A stretch of DNA of 9,428 nt from Bacillota bacterium (GCA_023458355.1 JAEWZS010000157.1:1-9428), one strand, 5' to 3'; counted from the stretch's first letter, positions 1 through 7,021 are shown. The notes: a model not told the origin generated them from the letters alone. Translations and numbers: made by a program.

Positions 1-932
1 TATTCGGGTTTAAAGTTGAAGCAGAAGAAATACGAATAGTCGGGTGTCGCACGGTCCTTGCTCAGATATTCCGGATAGCTTGTGCGCCATTCACCCACGA
101 TATCGTTGCTCAGCTCCGCGTAGTTGATCTCGCCGCGCAGCACCATGGCAGGCCCGATTGTGGACGATTCGGCGTTGTAGGTGCGCTCGATCTTGGTGAT
201 GTGTATATTATCCTTGTCCCAGTTGTTGTAGTTTTTCAGATAAACATGCTTTACCTGCGGTTCGAACTCGGAAAGTATATAGGAACCGCAATAGTACATC
301 TTATCGGCAGCCGTGCCGAAGTCCGCTTTAAGCTCCTCAAGCTGCGGGCCGTAAGCGGGCATGTAGCATACATAGGTAAGGCAGGTCGGGAAGAATGGGT
401 AATTGCCGGTGGTGGTGTACTCAAGCGTGTACTTATCTACAGCCTTTACGCCCACCTGCGAAAAATCGGTGATTTCGCCGGCTTCATACTCGGCTGCATT
501 CACGACGAAACCCGTGATCATGTAGCTCGTGCCGCTCTCATATTCCGCGGTCAAAACGTACTTGGCTGCATCGACGAAATCCTGCGCGGTGACATCGGCC
601 ACCTCGTTGCCCTGATAGTCGTACCATTTTTGTCCCTCACGGAGGTGGAATGTCCATACGGTGCCGTCATCCGAAGCTTCCCAAGTTTCGGCCAAGCCGG
701 GCTTGATTTTGCCGTATGAATCGTACTCCACAAGAGTATCGACAACGTTTGCGCCAACTTGCTGGTCCCAAGTATAGGAGGCCACAAGGTAGTTGAGCGT
801 AGATACCTCGGAAGCATAGAGGGTTTTGTAGACAGCATCATCATAATTTTCAGCGGCGCCGGGCGAGCACGCGCTAAAAAGGGAGGCTGTCATCAGCAAA
901 CACAGCAACAGGGCAAAGATCTTCTTCGTCAT
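1..932 (-). CDS. Family-5 extracellular solute-binding lipoprotein (oligopeptide type), 3' part outside window
   Basis: The reading frame begins at 932 and stays open to the left edge (310 whole codons), so the C-terminal part is missing. The N-terminus is a lipoprotein signal: MTKK, a hydrophobic run, then LFSAC with the lipidated Cys at residue 22, which places the mature protein on the outer face of the membrane. Residues 80-103 (GLAETWEASDDGTVWTFHLR followed by EGQKW) and 114-119 (VTAQDF) match the conserved N-terminal block of OppA/DppA-type binding proteins, which deliver peptides or similar solutes to an ABC permease. An AAAGGAGA ribosome binding site at about 943-950 supports the start, and a promoter lies at 1026-1054. 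The cognate permeases are not in view on this side; the OppBC-type genes at the right of the window point the other way. Family assignment is firm, substrate unknown. Confidence 0.9.
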   Translation of the reverse strand, partial: MTKKIFALLLCLLMTASLFSACSPGAAENYDDAVYKTLYASEVSTLNYLVASYTWDQQVGANVVDTLVEYDSYGKIKPGLAETWEASDDGTVWTFHLREGQKWYDYQGNEVADVTAQDFVDAAKYVLTAEYESGTSYMITGFVVNAAEYEAGEITDFSQVGVKAVDKYTLEYTTTGNYPFFPTCLTYVCYMPAYGPQLEELKADFGTAADKMYYCGSYILSEFEPQVKHVYLKNYNNWDKDNIHITKIERTYNAESSTIGPAMVLRGEINYAELSNDIVGEWRTSYPEYLSKDRATPDYSYFFCFNFKPE

Positions 933-1025
933 TGTCGTTTTCTCTCCTTTTTCTGTTTTTCATGTAGTTAGGAAAATGAGAACCCAGACGAGGAGGCAAC
1001 AACGTCTCCCCCACAGATTGTTTCT

Positions 1026-1054
1026 ATTTTACACGATTTATTATAAGTATTCAA
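1026..1054 (-). promoter_or_regulatory. Candidate sigma-A promoter of the solute-binding protein gene
   Basis: On the minus strand TTGAAT (1054-1049) and TAAAAT (1031-1026) are separated by 17 bases, giving a transcript start near 1019 and a leader of about 87 bases before the ATG at 932. A second TATAAT at 1045-1040 lacks a good partner. The 8-mer GTATACAC at 1067-1074 sits just upstream of the -35 box and recurs in the leader of the peptide permease operon on the right. Confidence 0.55.
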
Positions 1055-1313
1055 GATGAATATATTGTATACACCCATATAAACACACCGTCTGCTTCCT
1101 TATATATTTACAAAATTCCGCAGTTAACACCTATTGCATTTTTATAAATTTTTAACAACAGATAGCAGAAAGCTGCGGTTTTATGCAACTCGTTCCATTA
1201 TAACGCGGCATTTACGTTTCTGTAGCGCAAATTTCATTTATAATCATGCAAAAATTACTTTTGCATCATGAATGCAGCGTGTATGAACAAACCGCAAACA
1301 AGCCCGTTGATAA
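1055..1313. other. AT-rich intergenic stretch, no gene seen
   Basis: No open frame with a ribosome binding site is visible. The stretch holds the GTATACAC motif (1067-1074) and a spaced inverted repeat at 1246-1266, and otherwise only AT-rich sequence. A TATAAT at 1239-1244 has no -35 partner at normal spacing. Confidence 0.5.
1246..1266. repeat. Inverted repeat ATGCAAAA-N5-TTTTGCAT
   Basis: The arms (1246-1253 and 1259-1266) are perfect 8-base complements around ATTAC. The repeat lies about 80-100 bases upstream of the predicted start of the small-gene transcript. It has no U-run and no gene reads into it, so a protein-binding site is more likely than a terminator. The regulator is unknown. 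Confidence 0.45.
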
Positions 1314-1342
1314 TTGACGATTGAACCATATTTATGTATAAT
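1314..1342 (+). promoter_or_regulatory. Sigma-A promoter of the small gene
   Basis: TTGACG (1314-1319) and TATAAT (1337-1342) are separated by exactly 17 bases, close to full consensus. Transcription would start near 1349. The -10 box overlaps the first in-frame ATG (1334), so that ATG would not be in the mRNA. This argues for a later translation start. Confidence 0.7.
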
Positions 1343-1387
1343 AATGTAAAATTAAAATATTTGGAAAGGAGGTTACGGCAAGGAAAT

Positions 1388-1591
1388 TTGCAAGGGTTTG
1401 ACTTTCCTTACCTTACACACATGGATGAGCGTTTTGAAGAATATCTTCTTTCCAACGAATATGATCGTTTTGAGGGTTATCTTTTAAACATCGTGCGCGA
1501 CGCCTACTCCGCGGGCTTTATCGCAGGTCTCAGCGCAAAAGATGCATCGCCGCAGCTCCTATCCTTAGAAAAAAAACCTGATGCCGGTTAA
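1388..1591 (+). CDS. Small hypothetical protein with an internal 12-residue repeat
   Basis: I do not recognise this protein. The frame is open from an ATG at 1334 (85 residues), but that ATG lies in the -10 region of a near-consensus promoter. A strong AAGGAGG follows at 1366-1372, and the first usable start after it is TTG at 1388 (67 residues), although the 15-base spacing is long; ATG at 1421 is another option. The product is soluble and acidic in its central part. Two consecutive units, DERFEEYLLSNE and YDRFEGYLLNIV, form an internal repeat with a period of 12 residues, followed by DAYSAGFIAGLSA, a helix-like segment seen in many small clostridial proteins of unknown role. Later codon use resembles the neighbouring genes, which supports a real gene. 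It is separated from arcC by inverted repeats and by arcC's own promoter, so the two are probably independent. Confidence 0.55.
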   Translation: MQGFDFPYLTHMDERFEEYLLSNEYDRFEGYLLNIVRDAYSAGFIAGLSAKDASPQLLSLEKKPDAG

Positions 1592-1643
1592 GCAGCATTT
1601 ACGTCGTAAATACTAAGATTATACGGCACTTTTTGCGCTGCTT
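1590..1643. repeat. Nested inverted repeats between the small gene and arcC
   Basis: An outer pair, AAGCAGC (1590-1596) and GCTGCTT (1637-1643), encloses a tight palindrome, ATTTACG-T-CGTAAAT (1597-1611). The structure starts at the stop codon of the small gene and ends four bases before the arcC -35 box. There is no U-run after the outer arm, so an intrinsic terminator of usual form is not supported. It may be a weak terminator, an mRNA 3'-end structure, or an operator for arcC. Confidence 0.45.
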
Positions 1644-1647
1644 TCGG

Positions 1648-1676
1648 TTGACACGGACTTTCTAGCATACTATAAT
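1648..1676 (+). promoter_or_regulatory. Full-consensus sigma-A promoter of arcC
   Basis: TTGACA (1648-1653), a 17-base spacer and TATAAT (1671-1676) match the consensus at all twelve positions. The predicted start is near 1683, giving a leader of about 53 bases. A TTGGCCAA palindrome (1685-1692) falls in the first bases of the transcript and could be an operator. Confidence 0.85.
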
Positions 1677-1735
1677 TAGAAACGTTGGCCAAAAGAATTT
1701 TTAGTAATATAAAAAAACAATAAGGAGCATAGAAC

Positions 1736-2674
1736 ATGAAGAAAATCGTCATCGCACTCGGCGGCAACGCGCTTCAGGAATCCGGAAAACCGGCAACGGC
1801 TGAGGCCCAGCTCGAAGTAGTGGAAAAGACCTCTGCATATATTGCAGACATTATAGATAAGGGCTACGATGTAGTGCTCGCGCATGGAAACGGGCCTCAG
1901 GTCGGCCGTATCGTACTGCAAAACGAATACGCGAATTCTATATCTCCCGCCATGCCTTTTGACGTATGCGGTGCCATGAGCCAAGGTATGATCGGTTATC
2001 ACATGCAGCAGGGCCTTACCAAGGTGCTCCGCGCACGCAACAATAAAAAAGAGGTCGTCACGGTTGTAACACAGGTAGTCGTTGACCAAAACGATCCCAA
2101 GTTCAAAAATCCCAGTAAGCCCATCGGGCCGTTCTATACCGAAGACGAAGCGAAATCCATCGCATCTGAAAAGGGTTACGTTATGAAAGAAGACGCCGGT
2201 CGCGGCTGGCGCAGGGTGGTTGCTTCCCCCATGCCCATCGAGATCGTTGAGTTGAACGCTGTAAAAGCGCTTCTCTCGGCAGGATTCATTCCCGTCACAG
2301 TCGGCGGCGGAGGCATCCCCGTGATCCGTAACGCCAAAGGTGACCTTGAGGGTACCGCAGCGGTTATTGACAAGGACCTCGCTTCCGAAAAGCTCGCCGA
2401 AGACCTCAACGCCGACACGCTCGTGGTACTTACGGCGGTTGAAAAGGTTTCCATCAACTACAACAAGCCCAACCAGAAAGACCTTTCCACGATTTCCGTA
2501 GCCGAAGCCGAGCAATACATCAAAGAGGGCCATTTCGCACCCGGCTCCATGCTCCCCAAGATCGAAGCTGCGCTTATGTTCGTAAAGAGCAAAGCGGGCC
2601 GCACGGCGATCATCACCTCGCTTGATAAGGCTGTTGAAGCTCTTGAAGGCAAGGCCGGTACGACGATCGGCTAA
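1736..2674 (+). CDS. arcC: Carbamate kinase
   Basis: Transfers phosphate between carbamoyl phosphate and ADP, forming ATP, ammonia and CO2 in the catabolic direction; cytoplasmic. At 312 residues it has the usual length and all the family landmarks: ALGGNAL (7-13), HGNGPQVG (50-57), NPSKPIGPFY (125-134), GRGWRRVVASP (155-165), GGGGIPV (190-196), AVIDKD (209-214), LTAVEKV (232-238) and FAPGSMLPKIEAA (268-280). The ATG at 1736 follows AAGGAGC at 1722-1727. It is a single-gene unit with its own consensus promoter and a hairpin terminator directly after it. There is no arginine deiminase or ornithine carbamoyltransferase gene in view, unlike classical arc operons. With a nucleoside-type transporter next door, carbamoyl phosphate could come from purine or ureido-compound breakdown; that link is inference. 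Confidence 0.95.
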   Translation: MKKIVIALGGNALQESGKPATAEAQLEVVEKTSAYIADIIDKGYDVVLAHGNGPQVGRIVLQNEYANSISPAMPFDVCGAMSQGMIGYHMQQGLTKVLRARNNKKEVVTVVTQVVVDQNDPKFKNPSKPIGPFYTEDEAKSIASEKGYVMKEDAGRGWRRVVASPMPIEIVELNAVKALLSAGFIPVTVGGGGIPVIRNAKGDLEGTAAVIDKDLASEKLAEDLNADTLVVLTAVEKVSINYNKPNQKDLSTISVAEAEQYIKEGHFAPGSMLPKIEAALMFVKSKAGRTAIITSLDKAVEALEGKAGTTIG

Positions 2675-2700
2675 TGATTTTCGCAAATATTTAATGTAGT

Positions 2701-2728
2701 GCGGGATGATTTTCATCCCGCCCTTTTA
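2701..2728 (+). terminator. Intrinsic terminator of arcC, possibly shared with the Nudix gene
   Basis: GCGGGATGA (2701-2709), a TTT loop and TCATCCCGC (2713-2721) form a perfect 9-base-pair stem followed by CCTTTTATT. It lies 26 bases after the arcC stop and directly beside the end of the convergent Nudix gene (stop at 2729-2731). The minus-strand side has no U-run, so termination in that direction is less certain. Confidence 0.85.
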
Positions 2729-3151
2729 TTATTCGAGTTCTTTCAGTTCGTATATCCCGAAGCGCTCAAAGTCACGTTCAACAGATGTGGTTAAGAGAGT
2801 TTTCATTTCATCTTTTCCTGCCCAAACATACTCCGTGTGCTCACTTGACAGCGTTACCTGATCGCTTTGCGATTTGCAAAGCCATGTCAGCACCACCACC
2901 TGCCTATTAGCGTTTTTCATAAAGCTTGTTGCATACAAAAGCTGCCCCACAGTTACGGTAAGCCCCGTTTCCTCCATAATCTCTCTATTAAGCGCAATCT
3001 CCAATTCCTCGCCGAATTCGAGCCTTCCGCCGGGGCACTCGTATTGTCCCGCACCAAACGGGTCGTAAGCTGAACGCTTTATGATAAGCGCTTTTCCTTG
3101 GTGCAAAATAAGTCCCTTTACCGCTACGCCGATGGTTCTGCTGCGCTCCAT
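2729..3151 (-). CDS. Nudix hydrolase (MutT-like)
   Basis: Nudix enzymes split nucleoside diphosphates linked to another group, releasing a monophosphate; the substrate here cannot be told. The full Nudix box is present at residues 42-64: G, five residues, E48, seven residues, R56-E57, then E60-E61, G63, so the metal-binding catalytic site is intact. At 140 residues it is a single-domain protein without a signal peptide. The ATG at 3151 follows AGGGAGA at about 3159-3165. It starts 40 bases after the second permease gene stops, with no clear promoter between, so it is probably the last gene of the transporter operon. Its ribosome binding site falls inside a short perfect hairpin (3161-3177), suggesting reduced or conditional translation. 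A role in clearing or trimming nucleotides made from imported nucleosides is plausible but inferred. Confidence 0.88.
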   Translation of the reverse strand: MERSRTIGVAVKGLILHQGKALIIKRSAYDPFGAGQYECPGGRLEFGEELEIALNREIMEETGLTVTVGQLLYATSFMKNANRQVVVLTWLCKSQSDQVTLSSEHTEYVWAGKDEMKTLLTTSVERDFERFGIYELKELE

Positions 3152-3160
3152 ATGGCTATC

Positions 3161-3177
3161 TCCCTTAAGGTAAGGGA
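3161..3177 (-). promoter_or_regulatory. Hairpin overlapping the Nudix ribosome binding site
   Basis: On the minus strand TCCCTTA (3177-3171), CCT loop, and TAAGGGA (3167-3161) form a perfect 7-base-pair stem. The second arm contains most of the AGGGAGA ribosome binding site of the Nudix gene. It could lower translation of the last gene relative to the transporter. No competing RNA or ligand domain is apparent. Confidence 0.45.
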
Positions 3178-3191
3178 TTAGAACCCCTATC

Positions 3192-4115
3192 TTACGTTTT
3201 ATGCAATCTGAGCCGTTTTAACCGCTTACGCTTTTCGCTTTGCACCACGTAAACCATCATGATCACCGTAACAAGATATGGCGTTATGGCCGTAAGGCCG
3301 CTCGGCAGCCCAACAGACTGCAGACGAAGCCCAAGCGCATCCAGAAACCCGAACAAAAGCGCCGCTAAAAACACGCGCGGGGGGTTTGCCATGCCGAAAA
3401 TGACGCACGCAAACGCGATAAAGCCGCGATTAGCACTCATACCCTCGGTGAACATGGTGAGATACCCAAGCGAAAGATGCGCGCCAGCGAAGCCGCAAAA
3501 CACACCGCAAAGAAGGCTCGCAAGGTATTTCATTTTCTCGGGGCTTACACCCGCGCTTCTAAGTGATGCCGGGTGCTCGCCTGCTGCACGGAGCCAATAG
3601 CCCCACGGCGTTTTGTAAAGGAACAGCCATGTGAAAAGCACCAGCACCCACGAAATGTATACAAACAAAGTATTGTTGTTGAGTAGCTCGCCCAAAATGG
3701 GAATATTATCGAGAAACGGAATATGTACAGTCGTGATCGGATGAATGCCGGGGTCAGAAAACGCGCCTTTCACGCCGAAAATGGTACGGAGCAAAAACAC
3801 CGTAAGTCCGCCCGCAAAGATATTGAGCGCTACGCCGATGATGAACTCGTCGCTTTTAAATTTAATAACAAATAAGCCAAACAAGAGCCCTATGAGTATA
3901 CCGCAAAGCACAGCAAACAGAACGCCCATGGCCGCCGATGCAAAGAAATAGCTTGCTGCAACCGCCGCAAACGAACCCACGAGTATCATGCCATCCATGC
4001 CGATGTTCATAATACCCGCGTGCTCGGTAAAAAGTCCGCCGAGCGCCGCCAATACAATGGGTGTGGAGGTACGAAGCGTATTTTGCAAAAGCGCAACATT
4101 GAATATCTCGTTCAT
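3192..4115 (-). CDS. nupQ: Nucleoside-type ABC transporter permease, second subunit
   Basis: One of the two membrane subunits of a BMP/NupABC-type importer. The 307-residue product is strongly hydrophobic throughout, with the family landmark AGIMNIGMDGMILVGSFAA-type segment at residues 33-51, an EHPASLRSAGVSP cytoplasmic coupling region near the middle (about 180-192), and a GMSANRGFIAFACVIFG block typical of the BPD_transp_2 permease family. The ATG at 4115 overlaps the stop of the upstream permease gene by four bases (ATGA), a sign of translational coupling, and also has AGGAAAGG eight bases before it. The C-terminus is basic (KRKRLKRLRLHK), consistent with a cytoplasmic end. It resembles Bacillus YufQ/NupQ and lactococcal NupC; family is clear, exact substrate is not. 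Confidence 0.88.
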   Translation of the reverse strand: MNEIFNVALLQNTLRTSTPIVLAALGGLFTEHAGIMNIGMDGMILVGSFAAVAASYFFASAAMGVLFAVLCGILIGLLFGLFVIKFKSDEFIIGVALNIFAGGLTVFLLRTIFGVKGAFSDPGIHPITTVHIPFLDNIPILGELLNNNTLFVYISWVLVLFTWLFLYKTPWGYWLRAAGEHPASLRSAGVSPEKMKYLASLLCGVFCGFAGAHLSLGYLTMFTEGMSANRGFIAFACVIFGMANPPRVFLAALLFGFLDALGLRLQSVGLPSGLTAITPYLVTVIMMVYVVQSEKRKRLKRLRLHKT

Positions 4116-5185
4116 GCCGTTTTCCTTTCCTGCTTTGAAATACGGCGCGCGCGCTTTTCCTTAATGGAAGCCGTAATGCCGCTCTCCGCCGCCATGAAGA
4201 AGATGATGATAGATTGTATCACGAGAATGAGCTCGCTTGAAATGCCGGTGTTCAGTTCCATCGCGCTGCCGCCGATTTTAAGCGCAGCAAAAAATACGCT
4301 CATAAGTAGGATGCCGACAGGCTCATAGCGCATGATCATCGCAACCAACATTCCATCAAAGTAGAAATCCTTGGAAATACTCTCCATAAACCTGCCGTGG
4401 ATGCCGTATACCTCAAACATCCCCACCGCACCGCACATAGCGCCTGAGGCGACCATGGCCAGTATGGTGATACGGTCTACAGGAAGACCCGAAAAAAACG
4501 CAAAGCGTCGATTTTGACCTGTCAGCTTCATTTCGTAACCCGTCGCAGTACGGCTCATTACATACCATACGATAAGCGCTATGCCGGCAGCATAAAAGAC
4601 ACCCGATGTCAGGTCTGAAAGCGGTATGAGCTTAAAAAAACGAAAAGACGCCTCAATAGCGGGCGTACCTGCCGCAATACCCTTTTCCGAGGTCTTAAGA
4701 GGCCCGTTAGCGAGGTATGTACAAAAATAAATCGCCACGGAGTTAAGCATAACGGTGGTAATAACCTCGTTGACTTTTAGCTTTACTTTTAAAAGCGCGG
4801 GAATGAGCGCGTACAGCCCGCCCGCTGCACAGGCGATTAAAAACGCGAGCGGTATAGCCAGTGCAGCCGGAATACCGCTTACTAAAACCCCCGTCATGGC
4901 AGCGGCCATGCCCCCCAAGAAAAGCTGCCCTTCGCCGCCAACATTAAAGATACCCGCCCTTGCGCCAACCGCTGTGGCAAGAGCCGTGATAGCTAGCGTC
5001 ACGGTTTTTGCTAAGGTATTGCCAATGGCGCGCGATGAGCCGAAGCTGCCGCGTACAAGCTCCGCATAGGCTTCAAGCGGATTGTGCCCCGTGAGTAAAA
5101 TGATGACAGCCCCAAGAAGAAGCGCTGCGGACACGCTCAAAAACAGCGACAGGAGATAACCCTTATCGATTCTCTTCTTCGTCAT
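4112..5185 (-). CDS. nupP: Nucleoside-type ABC transporter permease, first subunit
   Basis: First membrane subunit of the importer, 357 residues if started at the ATG at 5185. An ATG two codons earlier (5191) directly abuts GGGAGG (5192-5197) with no spacing, so the internal ATG six bases further is the better start. The N-terminus MTKKRIDKGY is followed by a long hydrophobic segment, and GIFNVGGEGQ (about residues 78-87) is the hallmark of the YufP/NupP type in the BPD_transp_2 family. A cytoplasmic coupling region lies near RTATGYEMKLTGQNRRFA, and the C-terminus is charged. Its start overlaps the ATPase gene by 23 bases and its end overlaps the next permease by four, so the three are a tightly coupled operon. 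Function follows from the family and context; the substrate is inferred. Confidence 0.88.
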   Translation of the reverse strand: MTKKRIDKGYLLSLFLSVSAALLLGAVIILLTGHNPLEAYAELVRGSFGSSRAIGNTLAKTVTLAITALATAVGARAGIFNVGGEGQLFLGGMAAAMTGVLVSGIPAALAIPLAFLIACAAGGLYALIPALLKVKLKVNEVITTVMLNSVAIYFCTYLANGPLKTSEKGIAAGTPAIEASFRFFKLIPLSDLTSGVFYAAGIALIVWYVMSRTATGYEMKLTGQNRRFAFFSGLPVDRITILAMVASGAMCGAVGMFEVYGIHGRFMESISKDFYFDGMLVAMIMRYEPVGILLMSVFFAALKIGGSAMELNTGISSELILVIQSIIIFFMAAESGITASIKEKRARRISKQERKTA

Positions 5186-6722
5186 GCGCATCCTCCCTTG
5201 TGCCCGCCGTCATACGGTAGCCGATTTCTGACTTGTCAAAATGCCCTGCTATAAATTCGCCCGTTATTTTCCCCTCAAAGAGTGTCAAAATACGGTCGCT
5301 CAAGCGAAACACCTCGTCAAGATCGGCGCTTACAAGTAATATCGCCGCACCCTCATCGCGTTTTTTAGCGATGAGCGCATGAAGAAATTCCATCGCACCG
5401 ATATCAACGCCTCGCGTGGGCTGCGAGATGATATTCACAGGCGTTTCAAACGAAAACTCCCGCGCAGCTACGAGCTTTTGAATGTTGCCGCCTGAAAGAG
5501 AGCCCACACCGGTGTTTATGCCCGCTGCGCGTATATCGAATTTTTTATACACATCCTCCGCGTACCGTGTTATACTCGCTCTCTTTAAATGCTCATGAAA
5601 AGCGGCAAACTCTTTTTTTCTGTGCTTGCCGACAAGGAGGTTTTCCGCGATGTCCGCTTCTTTATCTACACCCGTTTTAAGCCTGTCCTCAGGGATATGC
5701 GAAAGCCCCATGCGGCGTATCAACCCGGGGTCAAGGCCCGCGACATCTTTACCTCGAAGCAGTATTTCCCCGCTAGCGGGTTTTTTAAGACCGGTGATCG
5801 CCTCGATAAGCTCGCTTTGCCCGTTGCCCTCCACAGCCGCAATACCCACGATTTCGCCTTCTCGAACAGACAAGCTCACACCGCGGACCGCACTTAACCC
5901 ACGGTCGTCCAAAACGGACAGATCCTTCACCTCAAGCGCAGTCTCGCCCGCCTGACTCGTTTTGTCAAGCGCTGTTTGGAGTACCTCACGCCCCACCATG
6001 AGAGAGGCGAGGCTTCGCTCCGTAACATTTTTTGTTTCCGTGAAACCTACGAGCTTTCCCTGCCGCATAACGCCTACACGGTCTGACACAGCCATAACCT
6101 CGTAAAGCTTATGGGTGATGATAATTACGGTCATCGCCTTTTCATGTACCACACGGCGTATTACCGTAAACAACTCCTCTGTCTCCTGCGGGGTCAAAAC
6201 AGCGGTCGGTTCGTCAAGAATCAAAATATCCGCACCCCTATAGAGTGTCTTTAAAATTTCCACGCGCTGCTGCAGACCTACGCTCAAATCCTCTACGCGC
6301 GCCTCGGGGGCCACATACAGGCCATATTCCTTCATGAGTTCTTGCACGCTACTTAGGGTTTTCTTTTTATCGTAGAAAAGTTTGGCTCTCTTCGGCTCTT
6401 TCGATAGTACAATGTTTTGTGAAACTGTAAACGATGGCACCAGCATGAAATGCTGGTGCACCATGCCCACGCCGCGCGATATGGCTTCCTTGGGCGTAAA
6501 GCGCTTCACGCGCTCACCTTTTATAAGTACCTCACCATCGGTTGGAGATAGTATGCCGTATAAAACGTTCATGAGCGTACTTTTGCCGGCGCCGTTTTCA
6601 CCTACAAGCGCCAATACCTCACCGCGCCTGACATTAAGCGTTACATCGTCGTTGGCGAGCACACCCGAGAATTGCACGGATATATGTTTCATTTCCACCG
6701 CGTAGTCGGAAACACTGTTCAA
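5163..6722 (-). CDS. nupO: Nucleoside-type ABC transporter ATP-binding protein (two ABC domains)
   Basis: Energises the importer from the cytoplasmic face. The 519 residues hold two ABC domains. In the first: Walker A GENGAGKST (41-49), Q-loop VHQH (88-91), signature LSVGLQQR (146-153), Walker B LILDEP (167-172) and H-loop ITHK (202-205). The second is degenerate, as usual in this sugar/nucleoside subfamily: AVEGNGQSEL (296-305) in place of a proper Walker A, signature LSGGNIQK (409-416), SQPTRGVD (433-440) with Gln replacing the catalytic Glu, and no His in VSAD (464-467). So probably one functional hydrolysis site. The start is a TTG at 6722, seven bases after GGAGGG; an ATG at 6729 is in another frame and the first in-frame ATG is residue 11. 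The N-terminal EMKHISVQFSGVLANDDV is typical of the family. Followed by both permeases with overlapping ends. Confidence 0.93.
   Translation of the reverse strand: MNSVSDYAVEMKHISVQFSGVLANDDVTLNVRRGEVLALVGENGAGKSTLMNVLYGILSPTDGEVLIKGERVKRFTPKEAISRGVGMVHQHFMLVPSFTVSQNIVLSKEPKRAKLFYDKKKTLSSVQELMKEYGLYVAPEARVEDLSVGLQQRVEILKTLYRGADILILDEPTAVLTPQETEELFTVIRRVVHEKAMTVIIITHKLYEVMAVSDRVGVMRQGKLVGFTETKNVTERSLASLMVGREVLQTALDKTSQAGETALEVKDLSVLDDRGLSAVRGVSLSVREGEIVGIAAVEGNGQSELIEAITGLKKPASGEILLRGKDVAGLDPGLIRRMGLSHIPEDRLKTGVDKEADIAENLLVGKHRKKEFAAFHEHLKRASITRYAEDVYKKFDIRAAGINTGVGSLSGGNIQKLVAAREFSFETPVNIISQPTRGVDIGAMEFLHALIAKKRDEGAAILLVSADLDEVFRLSDRILTLFEGKITGEFIAGHFDKSEIGYRMTAGTREDAHDEEENR
5192..5197 (-). 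promoter_or_regulatory. Ribosome binding site that decides the start of the first permease
   Basis: GGGAGG on the minus strand ends immediately before the ATG at 5191 and six bases before the ATG at 5185. Normal spacing selects the second ATG. The site lies within the last codons of the ATPase gene. Confidence 0.6.
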
Positions 6723-6729
6723 AATTCAT

Positions 6730-6735
6730 CCCTCC
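6730..6735 (-). promoter_or_regulatory. Ribosome binding site supporting a TTG start for the ATPase
   Basis: GGAGGG on the minus strand lies seven bases before the in-frame TTG at 6722. The out-of-frame ATG at 6729 directly touches this site and would give only a short peptide, so TTG is preferred. Confidence 0.65.
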
Positions 6736-6768
6736 GACGCTATGTTAAAAGCTTGATAAGCATTCTCG

Positions 6769-6801
6769 ATTATATAATATATAATAAGGAAGATTTTCCA
6801 A
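6769..6801 (-). promoter_or_regulatory. Possible promoter for the ATPase-permease-Nudix genes
   Basis: The minus strand has TTGGAA (6801-6796) followed by an AT-rich run with TATTAT (6779-6774, 16-base spacer) and TATAAT (6774-6769, 21-base spacer). Neither pairing is ideal. If used, it would add to transcription reading through from the BMP gene. Confidence 0.4.
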
Positions 6802-6927
6802 TAAACGGATTTTCCGAGCTTGGTTATTTTTCGAGATTATCGGGCAGCCATCCTGCGACGGCACGCAGGCCTTTTTGACGAAGGGCGTTGCCAGCCCGAG
6901 GCCCCTACAAGTCTAAGCGTAATACGT

Positions 6928-6949
6928 GGCGGGATGAAATCATCCCGCC
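6928..6949. repeat. Palindromic hairpin with the same arms as the arcC terminator
   Basis: GGCGGGATGA (6928-6937), AA, TCATCCCGCC (6940-6949). The inner nine bases of each arm are identical to the stem of the arcC terminator at 2701-2721. No U-run follows on either strand, so here it is more likely a repeat unit or mRNA-stabilising structure. Confidence 0.6.
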
Positions 6950-6994
6950 CTACAGGGGTTCAGGGGTTGTAAGCCCTCGAGAACTCCGGGAATT

Positions 6995-7021
6995 ATTAAG
7001 GGGCCGCAGCCCCTTAATTTT
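6995..7021. terminator. Hairpin downstream of the BMP gene, terminator-like
   Basis: ATTAAGGGGC (6995-7004), loop CGCA, GCCCCTTAAT (7009-7018) is a perfect 10-base-pair stem. The U-run (TTTTCTT) is on the plus-strand side; on the minus side, the direction of the BMP transcript, the tail is AATAATTCC. It lies about 90 bases past the BMP stop and may partly terminate that message, giving more binding protein than ATPase and permease. Confidence 0.5.

Noticed and set aside
201..719. Open frame on the plus strand at the left end
   Set aside because: It lies opposite the solute-binding lipoprotein gene, has no ribosome binding site, and its translation shows no coherent domain.
1160..1180. Small AGCAG/CTGC hairpin followed by a short T-run near 1160-1180
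   Set aside because: The stem is only four to five pairs and no gene reads into it; too weak to call a terminator.
1676..2716. Long open frame (346 codons) on the minus strand opposite arcC
   Set aside because: The plus strand encodes carbamate kinase with every conserved motif, and the antisense frame runs through arcC's -10 box and its terminator. It resembles no family and is a by-product of codon composition.
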